A stretch of DNA of 64,000 bases from NCBI GenBank assembly GCA_949316495.1, contig OX439002.1, positions 11,278,001-11,342,000 of the forward strand, read 5' to 3'. Below the pieces are notes generated by a model. That model saw only the letters and a list, made by a program, of their open reading frames with translations. It did not search any database and was not told the origin of the DNA. Of this stretch, positions 35,821 through 48,800 are shown in pieces. The DNA comes from Amphiduros pacificus. Taxonomy: Eukaryota; Annelida; Polychaeta; Phyllodocida; Hesionidae. Every line of letters begins with the position of its first letter. Within the stretch, counting starts at the first letter, position 1. A program made the translations under genes and the position numbers.

Positions 35821-36739
35821 TTGTGTTGTTTCTATTTTTTTTTTTTTTTTGGTTTCTTTGTTAAAAAAATGATTTTATTTCCGCATTGTTTGTTTGTTTT
35901 TTTCCATCCTTGTAACTTTTCTTGGTTATCCACCTCCTTTATATTTTGATTATTTGCTAACACTTTGACTGTCATTTCACCATTTTTCCTTTGATCTTAA
36001 GGCCATGGCGTGAGCTGTGCTTCACAGATTTGAGTGCATATTAGTGAAAAGCAAAGGAAATTTGGACTTGATTATGACTCTCATAATAATGTAAAAGGGT
36101 CAACACTAAACAAATTTTTAGATTCAAAACATTGTCTGATCAGAAAATCTACTTGCAGTTACAAATAAAATAAACAATTTCTTTGTCTGGACTTGCTAAT
36201 ATGATCAATAGAAATAATCATTTTCGATATTTGCCTCATTGATCTCACCTGCATGACAGTTGGCAAGGGCACAGGAGCCATTTTGTGACAAATACATTCA
36301 AAGTGGGGCTGCCCACTCAGGTCCTGGCTGATTTACATCATCAACAAACTAATGTTGAATTCTTCTTTCCATAGATATGCATTAAAGTTCAATATTTTAG
36401 ATTTCATCAAAAGTAGAGAAGAAAAAAATCAGTGCACGGATAATCTTTGTCAATTTGTCAAAAGAAGAAATTTACAACCCCTTTTTTCATTTCATTATTT
36501 GATGCTTTGTGTACTTCGTGGCTACAGCCCAGTATCACACATATTATCAACTCTGTATGCCAAGTGGGATTATTAACAAACAAAAAAATGCACAAAAATG
36601 ATGAGTTGTTAGCCTTTTAGTCTTTAGAAATCATTGTCTAAAAAGTTCCTCAGATACTGATTTTAATTGTTAGAAGAAAGAATTAGTTTGAGTAAGTTTT
36701 TTTTTAAATAAATGAATGTTTGTTTGTAATTCAGCCGGG

Positions 36740-38703
36740 ATGCAGTGTTTGTGTGGACTATGCCAGGAGCCAGTGTCATCAGCATCTAGCCAGTATGTGG
36801 ACAGTAAGACGATCCGTAGCATTGTGTCTTGGCTGCAGGAGGTCAACAAGAATATATCCCCTAGTGCTGCAGATGGCGTCAGTCAGCAGTGGTGCCAGAT
36901 GTGTTATGGGCTAGCACATAATGCCACACGCAGTCTGACTCATTTAGCAGAGAGACTAACAAGTCGTAGAGACTCAAAAGTGCGAGTGAAGCTTGAGAGG
37001 AGTGGAAGTGAATATAGTTGTGGATCTGCTCTGCAAGATCCAGGAAAGCAAGGCCAGAGTATAGCGATGAACCCACATCACAGCTCTGTATCACCACATC
37101 CAGGTCTGGGGTCACCTCAGCAGCACAGCATGAATGGAGAGCCCCCGGTATCACTGCCCAAACTGATTGACCAAATCAAGAGTCTGAACCAAGGAGGGCA
37201 GCACCCAGGAGCCATGCAGTTCCACTCCATGATGGGAAGTCCCCCCAAACTACTCTCACCAAGTGGACAGCATGGACAAGTGCCTGCTGGCTTTGGACTC
37301 TCTCACCCTGGTTTGTCTTCTCACCACCAGGGACCAGCACCTGTGGGACCACATCAGGCAATGCCATTTCCGTATATGTTCCTAAATTCACAAGTGCCAC
37401 ATGGTGGGGCGATGTCGCAGTCAGCATTTACTCCCACTAGAGATCACCAGAGGGAGCAACCTTCACTTCCTAATCAAACTACTCAGGTAGTACACTGTAA
37501 TATTTTGTTATTTTAATAGCAATTGGTATTATTTTAGGTATTGCACATATCCTTGTCATCTCACTAAAAGATATTTTAAAGTTCACTTTTCAAACCAGAC
37601 CATACTTTGCGCAGATGAATTTCGCAAAAATTGACAAGATATATATGATAAAAAATCCAACAGTATCAACTTACAAAGGATATTTTGAATATGATAAATG
37701 TGAATATAATTTAATGTAATCAGTTAATCAGTGAATAAGATCCTGAACAAAAAGTTGACATATAAGTGTTTTTAACTTTTTACAGCAATACTCACATCAT
37801 CAGGATTGCGGATCAACAAACTCTAAAAACTCCTCCAATTTATCTGCCACACCCTCCAAGAATTCAGCATCCTCATCAAAAAGCAAGCATCCGTCACTAC
37901 AATCAAATGGCGATAGTGGCAGCATGAAGATGGATGATTCAATCATGGAAGAAGGCCTGTCCACTGGTGTAAAAGATGGTAACAATCTCAGTGAATCAGA
38001 CCTTCATAAATGTTTTGTGTGTCGCAAAGTGTTCACAAACAGTAAGTGGCTTAGAGCTCACATGACAAGACATAAAATGGGCAATGAGTTTGTCTGTAGC
38101 GAGTGCAACAAAACATTTACGGATCGCCGGAACTTCCGTCGCCATTGTCGCTTACACAGTGATGACACGCCATATAAATGTGAGGTGTGTGGCAAGAAAT
38201 GTGGACGAAATAAGGATCTGAAGAATCATATGAAAAGTCATGAAACAGAACGAACATATCTTTGCAAAATATGTGGGAAAAGTTTCAAACATCAACATGG
38301 ACTAAATCAGCATGTGGCAACTCATAACTCCCCCAAAATGTCCTTCCTGGAGAACATTAGCAATGGACAGATGGGAAACATAAATGCAGCACAAACAAAT
38401 AGTGGGATTCAGAATAGTAGAGTTCAGAACAATAGTGGGATGCAGGATCTGGTGCCCTCAAGCAGCCCAGCAGATGTTAATAAAAATACACCAGCAAATA
38501 CCAGGGCAGTCATCAATGCAGGATGTGACGTGTCCTTACACCTCGGTGGTATGATGCATCCAATTCCAAACATAATTTCCCAAGTGAATTCTAACCCTAC
38601 ATCAAATATGGGGGACATGCCTGGCATAGCACAGGAGACACACATGTCTGGAGATGATGTCATGGGTGCAGTACATATACAACGACCAAGTAACCTCTCA
38701 TGA
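36740..38703 (+). CDS. C2H2 zinc-finger protein (four fingers) with Cys-rich N-terminal module
   Basis: Two exons: 36735-37486 (first ATG 36740) and 37786-38703 (TGA), phase 0 between them, 554 residues. The N-terminus has CLCGLC about 50 residues before WCQMC, followed by a helix-like HNATRSLTHLAERL. The Cys spacing recalls a ZAD-type module, but identity is unsure. A long Pro/Gly/Ser/His-rich linker follows. Four C2H2 fingers lie at about residues 325-430 (CFVCRKVF..HMTRH; CSECNKTF..HCRLH; CEVCGKKC..HMKSH; CKICGKSF..HVATH); the third has Cys in place of the usual Phe. The Asn/Ser-rich tail is low complexity. Probably a DNA-binding regulator. The exon opens with an acceptor (TTCAG at 36730-36734) in phase 1, so an upstream exon must exist, and the true start may be further 5'. 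Confidence 0.85.
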
Positions 38704-39214
38704 GGTTCAGCAAACCTTGGAGTAATTGTGAATAAGGATCATGACATCATAAGATCAAAAGGGACATCATAGTTGCTGCCTTGGGCATTGTTATGATGAC
38801 ACCATATAGGTGCAATTGGGAAGTAATTTTTTTTTCAAGACTACCAGTATTTAAATTCACCAGAACCGAATGAAAACATTTGTTTTTTTTATACTTATTT
38901 TCTGGATGTAGATTTTAGTTCTGTTTCCAGGTTAAGACAATTTTATTTCTGTCTCCAGGTTAAGACAATTTTATGAAGAGATCTGTACATTCATATCATT
39001 TGAATATTATAGTTATGAAAAAGAATTAGAAATTGCAACATCAGATTCTGAGGATATCACGATTTATTATTTTTTCTTCACAGTTTAGTTTTAGTTATTG
39101 GTGCAAATATTGGCAGGTTAGAAAAAAGTTACTATTAGAAATATAATTTATATCCCTGCCAATATATGTGCAATCATAGATGAATTGTCTTATGATATGT
39201 CATCATCTAAAACA

Positions 39215-39220
39215 AATAAA
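39215..39220 (+). terminator. polyadenylation signal of zinc-finger gene
   Basis: AATAAA about 510 bp after the TGA stop at 38701-38703 and before the MITE at 39343. The 3'UTR contains a short tandem duplication ('ccaggttaagacaatttta', about 38925-38974). Confidence 0.5.
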
Positions 39221-39342
39221 AAATGGACAAAAAACTGCACTTGCAGTTTTATAGTGCTATAGGGTATATCATAAACAATATTTTTTGTGAAACGTTTTTA
39301 AGCAGTAATATTTGTAGTGGCATTCTTTCTATAAATATGTTT

Positions 39343-40868
39343 AAACATAGGCATCAGAGATGCATCAACCCTCAGCCCTGGTAACTCATTGCACATCATT
39401 CGCTCCACACAATATTTGTGAACAAAACGTTACTGCACCAAGGCAAATTGATGCAGGGGTAAAAAAAACCATAAAATCTACTTCCTTTGATAGCTTAGGT
39501 GTGTCAAGTATCATGAAACTGTCATCATTTAGTCTAGAATTATTGAGATGGGCCAGTGACCTTGAAAAGCAGGTTAAGGTCACCGTCCATCAAACTCATC
39601 TGGAGTCTTCCCAGATGCTTATGTGTGTCAATTTTCATGATACTGCCATTATTTGTTCTTAAGTTATTGCAATGACGTGGATTTGACATGATTGTCCCTG
39701 TGACCTTGAAAAGTAGGTGAAGGTCATGTTCCATCAAGAGAAGTCTGAGGTCTTCACCAGATGCTTATGTGTGTCAAGTCTCATAAAGCTGCCATCATTC
39801 GTTCTCGAGTTATCGCGATGACAAGTTGATTTCACATAATTGTCCTTGTGACCTTGAAAAGTAGGTGAAGGTCATGTTTCATAGAAAAAAATCTGAGGTC
39901 TTCACCAGATGCTTGGGTGTCAAATCTCATAAAGCTGCCATCATTTGTTCTTGAGTTATCACGATGACAAGGATGATTTCACATAATTGTCCCTGTGACC
40001 TTGAAAAGTAAGTGAAGGTCATGTTTTATAGAAACAATTCTGAGGTCTTCACCAGATGCTTGTGAGTGTCAAATCTCATAAAGCTGCCATCATTCGTTCT
40101 TGAGTTATTGCGATTCTTGGTATTTCACATAATTGTCCCTGTGACCTTGAAAAATAGGTCAAGATCACCGTCCACCGAACTAGTCCGAGGTTTTCACCAG
40201 ATGCTTATGTGTGGTAAGTTTCATGAAGCTGCCATCATTTGTTCTTGTGTTATCGTGATGACAAGGATGATTTAACATAATTGTCCATGTGACCTTGAAA
40301 AGTAGGTGAAGGTCATGTTTTATAGAAACAATTCTGAGGTCTTCACCAGATGCTTATGTGTGTCAAATCTCATAAAGCTGCCATCATTCGTTCTTGAGTT
40401 ATTGTGATTCTTGGGATTTCACATAATTGTCCCTGTGACCTTAAAAAATAGGTCAAGGTCACCGTCTATCGAACACGTCCGAGGTTTTCACCAGATGCTT
40501 ATATGTGTCAAGTTTCATGAAGCTGCCATCATTTGTTCTCGAGTTATCACAATGACAAGATGATTTCACATAATTGTCCGTGACCTTGAAAAGTAGGTGA
40601 AGGTCATGTTTCATAGAAAAAATTCTGAGGTCTTCACCAGATGCTTATGTGTGTCAAATCTCATAAAGCTGCCATCATTCGTTCTTGAGTTATTGTGATT
40701 CTTGGGATTTCACATATTTGTCCCTGTGACCTTGAAAAATAGGTCAAGGTCGCTGTCCATCGAACTCGTCCGAGGTTTTCACCAGATGCATATGTGTGTC
40801 AAGTTTCATGAAGCTGCCATCATTTGTTCTTGAGTTATCGCGATGACAAGGATGTTCGCTACATACAT

Positions 40869-40908
<40 letters not shown>

Positions 40909-41004
40909 ACACACACACACACACATACACACATACATACATACATACGCCAGGAGTACTGCAATACCCTCAGCCTGATTACATCAGGGGCTGAGGGTAA
41001 AAAA
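39343..41004 (-). mobile_element. tandem-repeat MITE (pearl/HINE-like), copy 2, inverted
   Basis: 1.66 kb, the reverse-complement relative of 1692-3009. It starts AAACATAGGCATCAGAGATGC and ACCCTCAGCCCTGG. About ten 150-bp tandem units follow ('aagctgccatcatttgttct', 'gtgaccttgaaaagtaggtg'), then a CATA/CACA microsatellite (40860-40950) and the self-complementary end CCTCAGCCTGATTACATCAG..GGCTGAGGGT. A 100-codon frame at 39360-39662 mirrors one on the opposite strand in copy 1 (2690-2992); it comes from shared repeat sequence, not a gene. Confidence 0.85.
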
Positions 41005-44000
41005 GAAAAGGTTTGGAATATTCATTTTTCTTTTTTCGATACTTTTATTAACAGATTTTGTTTGAAATCATCTTGAGTGAATGTTTTAGCAAGTCTATTC
41101 TGATTTTTTTCTGAAAATAAAGAAATCAAAGTGTGAAACATCTATAAAACGTTAGTCATTTTCATTCATTGAAATATAAATATTAATTTTTCCATTGTTC
41201 TTACCGGTAAGTCAGCAACTATGATAAGATCAAAGGATTCTGTGTCCATTGTGTAAAACAATGCGTTGTCATGACGCCAAATAAAGGATATATATATGAG
41301 ACCGGAAGAAAACAGAAATAAAGGATGTCACCCCTCCACATATAATTACTCCCAAGAGCAAACTAACAACATGGATTTGTGGTTATTAGCAAAAAAATGG
41401 AAATTATTTGACTAGACTCTTTCAGGTGACTTTAAGATGTCATTAAATCTTGTCCTTGAACTTAATTAACTAAAGGACAGGCTCTTTACTGATGAACGAA
41501 ACATAATTGGATAAATATTCTTTTATCATGCAGAAAATAATTATGGTTTACTATCTGACATTTTCTATTATATACTTCAATGTTTTTAATTTTCACTTTC
41601 AGAGAAAATTCTAATGTTTGTACATAAATATATTTATTAAAAATATGGAAATCCAAACCATACTAAACATTTGATATTTTATTTATCCCAACAAGCCCTG
41701 CAATAAATTGGAACCATAAAAACATGGGGTCACCATGCTTATTATTTAGTTATATTCTGCACCTAACCCTGACAAGTTAAATCACTAAGATATAATGACA
41801 TAATATTTTACAAAAATAAATAACTAAAACAAATGCAAAAATAAGCAGAGTGACCTCAAACCTTTTGCTTTAATTTCACTAATTTAATTTTATCTTGCTG
41901 GCAGGTGGACATTTAGCAGTCTATATCCTACTGGTAGATGGACTTGTGACATTCTTTTAGTGGAACCGCATTGTGTGGACCCTGTACATAGGAAATGATT
42001 AATATTTGCTTAAAATAACTCCTATATAATTGGTTTCAGTAATAAGCAGGTCTGCTGAGTCAACATAATCTAGATTCTCTTTAAAAATGCATACATTACT
42101 GAAGTTTGTGAGATTGTGTGAAGATTGTAGAATGAGTAAACAAGGGCACATCTACACATATAAGAGTGTAAAACCCAGTTGAGGAAAGATAAATATTATA
42201 TTGGCATTACTGTTTTTAGCTGTGTTGACTTTGCATATTTTATGCAATAAGAGAGAGAAATTGTCTGTCACTCTGTTATCAAACTCAATTTTCTGCTCTA
42301 GAACTATTTGGTGGATTTCTTAGCTTTTTGTAGGTAAGATGTATTATTATCCGATGATAATCCCTATCTATTTTCCATAGGCTGATTGCAGGTTGCCAAA
42401 CTGCCCCATTGAAAAAAAAACACGCCGAAACTGCATGAACAAAATCAGAAGTGCACAAAAAACTCTTAAATCCAGTCAATAAAAAAGAAGATGGTAACCT
42501 GCAGTCGTACTTTGTAATTTAGATTTGTTATATTTTAAATCTACAATGCCAACCATGAATTGTGAATCTGAATATTGCCTTTGGGCCTTAGGGAGAAAAG
42601 CAATGTGGTGCTAATTGAGTCACCTGCCATATTGAAAACAATATTTTTAAAATTATCATTTATAAAGAAATTTCCAGGCATTTCCATGAAATGGTCACAA
42701 ACATTTTTGTCAGCACAGCATCTAGGCCTTGATAAGTGTTTATTTTGATTGATCCTATTAATGTGTAAAATTCTCCCATTTTTCCTCAAAACACTGAGGT
42801 AATCACGACAAAATGAAATAAATTAATAATCTGTTATCAAAGCATAAAATGTATATTTCAAACTCTGTTGACACTCATAAAAAATTGAACACATGAAATA
42901 GCTTGGTTAAGACATATTTATGTCCCAAATCTGAGATGGAATAAAAAATTGCATTAAGTAGCTTCATTGTGTACCTGATATTTATCCAATATTTCTATAT
43001 TTTTAAATTGTAAAAAATGAAAGACACTTTTAAATTGTATTATTAGGAGTAATTTTGTTGTGTATATTTTTATAACAAAATAAACAGACTGTTCTATCAA
43101 TAATATTTCATATTTTCTTACTTTTACTGAAGTTTCATACATGGAAGAGGACATCTGATCATATTAAATAGATATTACATAATGAAATATAAAGGTTATA
43201 AGGTATACATTCAGGGGATAGATGAGAACAAAATAAAGCAAGGAAAATTTAAAGTGTTTAAGGTTGATCATGCACTGTAGAATTCACATGAATGGCTGAC
43301 CTTGCACAATGCTGCTCACCAATGATTTCCAATAAAATAAAAACTAAATTCACAGATTCTCCACCAGGGCTGAGGGTAGTAGCTCATTAATTCCATAGAC
43401 TTTCCTAGTCCAAATATATTAGGACTATCAAGGACCTCTCGTTGAAATGGGTTTGTGCAGTGGGCGGATAATGTCAGTAATTATTGGAGGATTGCTCTGA
43501 TTAGTTGAAGTAAATATAGCCTCACAATAACAAGCTTGTTTCTAGATTTATCTTTTCTAAACACCAATAGTTTCCAAATATTCCCCCTCCCACCTCCCAA
43601 AAAAATGGAGAAAAAAAACAAAAATGGTGACCTGTCTATTTTAATGTTTAAAAAAACATAAAACAAATGCCTCTATGATAACACTCCAAATAAAAATGAC
43701 GCCAAGAAAGGAGTGTGCTCTCATAAGGGGGCTATCAGTGAGGGTCTTGTGCTGTGTGAGTGATAAATATGTCCCAAGAAGTTCTGGAACATTTCAAGAT
43801 ATGCAAGTGTAAAAACAAAAAAACAAAAACAAATATTTTTGAGACTGCAGTTTGGATTTTGCCAAAAATATTGACTTGATATCTGTACATGACATGAATA
43901 TGGGTGGGAATCTTTTCCATGTAGAGTTATCGGTACTCCAATTTAATATTGCCACCAAAGGACAACACTGCAGAGAAAAAGAAATCCCTCCTGGGATAAA

Positions 44001-45786
44001 TTCACATGATGTGTGATGTCAAGTCAGTCTTACTTTCGAACATTCTTATGTTTTGTCAAAATAAATCATGAAATCGTCTAGATTGGTCACAAAAAGTGTT
44101 GTAAAATGTCAAAATAAATCATCAAATGACTCCAATTGGTTGCAACTTGCTGTTGTTCAAATGCTTATAACATGTTGCCAACTGTTGCCTCAAGAGAGTG
44201 TTCTGCACCTATGAGATATTTGTTTGTAGATCACCCCTGTGACGAACTACTTTCACAGATCACCCCCTCTGCTGAACTACTTTCCTTTTATCTTTTTTAA
44301 AGATTCTTTTCACATTTACATTATTTTGAAATGAATAAAATATTTGATTAAATATATTTGTGAGCAAAGGTCATACAATTTGTCAATTTTATAATAAATG
44401 TAAGTAGTCAGTGCCAATCATGTGTTATTTTTTTCTGAAATGAGCATGATTAATCGTGGGGATGGTCATGGGGACCTCGAAAGACAGACAGGTGGGACCC
44501 CTGTTGGCAGAGACGGCAACCTTTTGTGGGAATCTTGTAACTGATGACTATTCACCCAGTTTAGACAGAATTACACCCATTTCATATAAAGCTTTATAGG
44601 TGGCCTTGTTGCACTGCATGTAGTAATATAAAATTGATTACAAAATGTAAATGAGCTGAGATCTTAAATCGCCTATACACAACACAGTACTGCACTTATT
44701 ACCATGTTTTCATTGCTTTGCTTTGAATTTTAAGTTGATTTCAAACCCCATCTATCTACAGTGGATAAGTAGATTTTTCTACCAAAACCAACTTGAGAGA
44801 TATGTCTCCCTGAACAATACACTCACATGTGCTTGTCTTATTATTTCCTGGTGGGCTTTGAATAACCTCTTTTGGAATGAGGTGACAATAAACAGTATTT
44901 GACATGCCTACCTCGATTATACATTGAAGATGGTTTCAGCTGTACCTTGAACTTTTTTCTCTGGAGTGGCCCTTGTAGTCCTGTACCCGACCCAAATAAT
45001 GATTAGGGTCTGGTATGGGCTATTAAGAGCATGGCTATGATTTGTCTGAATGTCTCCAAGTTTGATGCATTTTAATTTATGACCAATCAATCTTACTGGT
45101 GTGAATGAGCGGGCAGTGGTAGTGCATATAAGTTAACAAATCATCATGGCATAAAGGTGTGAAAATTCTGACCAATCAGAAAAATCAGCCTCGATTGAGG
45201 CAGATTAGGGCCGTGTGCAATGGCCTTTACCAGTCTCTATTCCTGCTTGTAGGATTGAGACGGAACCTAATCTATGGCTCTTGGATCTTTTTAACCCCAA
45301 ATTCCCATCATGCTCCATAAACTTTTACACAAAAAAAATGCAATAATGTATTATAATTTTCTTTATTCTGAATGGCAACAAAATGTGACAAGAACTAAAT
45401 TTTACAACATTGTCCATTGAGCTATAAATTTACATAAGTCTATATTTTCATTCCTACTGTACATTTCTTAGTTAATTAAGTGCAATAGTTTCACTGTTCT
45501 TTCACATATAACTCCATTAAAGCCTCCATTTACAACATTTTTCCAGTTGACCTCTATGCAAATGCATTGACCGTCCTCACAGAAACTACCGTCTTATAAG
45601 ACCACCACATCACAACAATTTCTCCAAGCTTCTCAAAGCAATTGATGAAAATAAAACAACACTTATATCCAATAAATCTACATACATATCTACCATTCCC
45701 TTGCAAAAAAAGCAACTATCAAAATAAATCAGATAAATATTTGATTAACGTCCATTTGTTGATCTTTTTCTATAATAAAGATGCAT
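41005..45786. other. intergenic, no gene seen
   Basis: AT-rich. A short solo match to the MITE terminus ('ccagggctgagggt') occurs at about 43366. The stretch 43674-43760 ('acgccaagaaaggagtgtgct') recurs at 56920-57005. The stretch 44965-45045 matches 28990-29075. A short tandem duplication ('gaactactttc') lies at about 44230-44285. No exon was supported. Confidence 0.5.
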
Positions 45787-45863
45787 ATAATTAGAAATTA
45801 CATATATATAAATGTTCATATATTACGTATATAAATATTCATATATATATAATTTCTAATTAT
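45787..45863. repeat. AT-rich inverted repeat
   Basis: Arms beginning ATAATTAGAAATTA and ending TAATTTCTAATTAT, about 27 bp each with few mismatches around a short AT-rich centre. Cruciform-prone or a MITE relic. Confidence 0.6.
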
Positions 45864-48800
45864 CTCAATTTAATTACATTTTAAAAACTTACAACTGTCA
45901 TGGACACTGGTAAATGGACAACGGGGGAGTAAATAAACTTCCTAAAATATACAATTCTCCTGTAAATTTACAACCCTACAAAAGTATTAATCACATATAA
46001 TGTGCATTGACAGTAATGTCCACTGTACATACTTACATCTTTTCTAAATCCCAATTAGTGTGCAAGAGGGAGATATTGTGGGATGAATAAGTCTTTGGAA
46101 AGCAATCTTAAAACCAGTTTACAACTAAGAACTCCATTCTCACAAATAGTATTTGAGTTTTCTTTCAGAAATGTAGGAACTGGTCATTCTCACAGTTTTA
46201 CTTGGTAAGAAAGTAAGTTCATAATCTTTATAATGCTGATATCATATTGATACCTCAGACAAATGTGAGTTAACCATCAAGCATCTTCCAACATGTTTCA
46301 ACTCTGTGACTAGAGACAACTTGTTTTCATTTTAATAAATAAGTCATTTTCAGATGTTTCTAATTCTATAAATTCAGAGGATTTCATATTTAAGTGAATT
46401 TACGTTTCTGTATAATCCAGGATCATATTTCAGCACAACTCTTCCATTCACAAAAGTTCTAAAATGGCAATTCATGTATAACCAATACAATTTTGTATTA
46501 TTGTCTAATATAACGAAGGGTTACAAAAGATTGCCAATATTCAATACACTAGTTTATATAATATATATGCATTAAATTTTACAGACATTTTTCTACCTGT
46601 ATCATCACAATATTTACAAGGTTTACCAAATTTCATAACAGGTTATTCCATTCTTATGTCTACTGAACTCTTCCAAAGTAATATAGTTATGTATAACCGA
46701 GAGGTACTTAATTCATGTGGCTCTTTCAAACCAATTCTTCCAGAAGTAGGTTAAATACATGTATACTAACAAGATTAAAACCTCATCTCCTAAAAAGAAT
46801 CTCTAGTCCTGCCAAAGTGTTTATTGTGTTTGATAATTATTGTTTAAAGAGAGGTTCATAAAAGTACTTTATAATAGTAAATACAGTATGTACATTACTA
46901 ATATCACACTATTCACATAATATACTATTCTGTAAAAGAATGAGATCACTTCTTTTCCAATTAACAGCATATTATTCTCTCATGAAATCAACTAAAGTCT
47001 GTGCCATATAATGTTTCAGTGAATAAGTTTAGAATCTTATGAGATTTTAATAGTTTGTAAGTTAGAAATCAGTTTGTTTTGGAATGTAAACTGTTCACCA
47101 GGCAAGACTTGTGTTTTCAGGACTTACGGTAGTCCAAAGACGATTTTACAAGAGTAATTTTTTCTAAGGAAATTAACACAAGACAAATTTTGAAGAGCTT
47201 ATCAAAGAATATTATTAATGGGTCGTACATATACACTGAACTTCACAACTGAGCATCCATTTCATGAAAAATGATGTGAAAAATTGATATGCCAGTATCT
47301 ATCCTGGGACTATTTACAAGTCATGTCAATGATAATGAACTGTTTATACAGAGCACTCTGGCTTTGAGTACAGGCTACCGATTAGGTTTATGTGTTCATA
47401 TATCTATTCACCCCCATTTCAGCTCATAAAAATTAGGCTGCATGATTTCAAAATAGTTAAGTTCTGACATGAAATAATTTTTCCAGCCTTGTCTTTTTAT
47501 GTGTCTGTGGGTATGCAAGCTACACTGTCTACAAGAAATGTGCAAATGATTACTAGTATTTATATAAGTGCAATATGTACGGTTTATCTTTTGTAATATA
47601 TATATATGTATATTTATATATGTATGTATGTATGTATATAGAGGCCTAATTCTCCTGGCCCATAATGACCAGTGAACATTTGATTTTATATTCTGCCATA
47701 TTTTAACAATTGACTAGAATAGAACAAGTTTGGAAACCAAACTCCACACTGGCACTCATAACAAGGAACTTCTTTGAACTCATCCATCGCCCTGAATGGA
47801 AAAACAAACAACTCATAAACACCAGTGCCAGGAACTGACAGACCCATATCAATTACAATCCTGGGAATCTGATGTATTTTGACCCCATCATGAACATCTA
47901 TCAATGCAATAACTGACAAATGTCGATTGTCAACATTGAGCTCTTTAACCTGCATCCAGATGCTGACAAGGAACAAAGAGCAGTCAATTCTCTGACCAAT
48001 TAAAGATCACAATACACAATTTAAACTCCACATATTGTTGCGAACTTGGATCAGAAGTATATCAAATACTGTTCAACTTATTTCTTGACACCAGCCGGTT
48101 TTTAATCGGTCAAATATAGACAGTAACAAAAAAGCCCTGGTCAAAGGGTGCTTCTTTAGGCCAAAAAGATAAACTAAAATTTCGAAGACCAGACTGTAAA
48201 GTTCGTAAAGAATTTCTTGTAGTAATTCAGCGGATCTTATATTTAAGTTACCCTTAAAAATGTTCATTACTTTAACATTAGCAATCTCTTTCGAAACTTT
48301 CGCTGGTGACTGTATTTGTTTGTTTTTGTTTTTTTGTTTTTTTCTTTTCAAATAAATGCAAGTTTCAGTTATCACATTTGTAAATTAATGATTCTGGATG
48401 TTATTTGAGAATGATTTTCCCCAAAAAAAATACTTGCAATTTTCTTTTGTTATGATTCAGAGATATTTCAACAATTTCACTTGACCATACTATGGTAATC
48501 ATAGGTACTCAATATCTCACTTTGTAAAACCAGCTCTCCATTTCAAGGTTTTGGGCAATCAGTTTAACAAATTATGATCATGCTCAGTATATCATATCTT
48601 GGCACTTATGTTAATTTGACATCCCATCCCTCAATTTGCAATATTACATAATATGCAACAGTTAATTTGGAATGAGTACTGCTAATTTTTAAAGAAATCA
48701 ATGTTTGGATATACAAATATTCATATGTATTAAAGTTAAAGCTAATTTTTTTAACATATTATTTTATACAATGACTGTCTGAATTATTTATCCAAATTTG

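Larger units (their letters stand above)
30697..36734. other. 6-kb stretch without a supported gene
   Basis: AT-rich sequence between the HMG-box stop and the zinc-finger exon. It holds the 22-bp tandem repeat at 31475-31582, short AT and AC runs (about 32430-32462, 33168-33190) and a diverged dispersed repeat at 35250-35820. I see no CpG-rich promoter for the zinc-finger exons; a weak candidate with a YY1-like GCCATTTTG is at about 36274. The region may be a long intron. Confidence 0.5.

Noticed and set aside
39360-39662. 100-codon frame mirrored at 2690-2992
   Set aside because: Falls in the tandem-repeat MITE; it runs across the element end and repeat units and is not conserved as protein.
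40843-41076. His/Thr-repeat frame (IHTYIHTHTHTH)
   Set aside because: Translation of the CATA/CACA microsatellite.
47686-47976. 96-codon - strand frame with coding-like composition (VDNRHLSVIALIDVHDG ... PCYECQCGVWF)
   Set aside because: An acceptor-like TTTTCCATTCAG interrupts it and no partner exons or family resemblance were found. It lies where tetraspanin 3' sequence could run. Not called as a gene without transcript or homology support.
48073-48375. 100-codon - strand frame (MITETCIYLKRKKQ...)
   Set aside because: Lys/Asn-rich from AT-rich sequence, no homology recognised.
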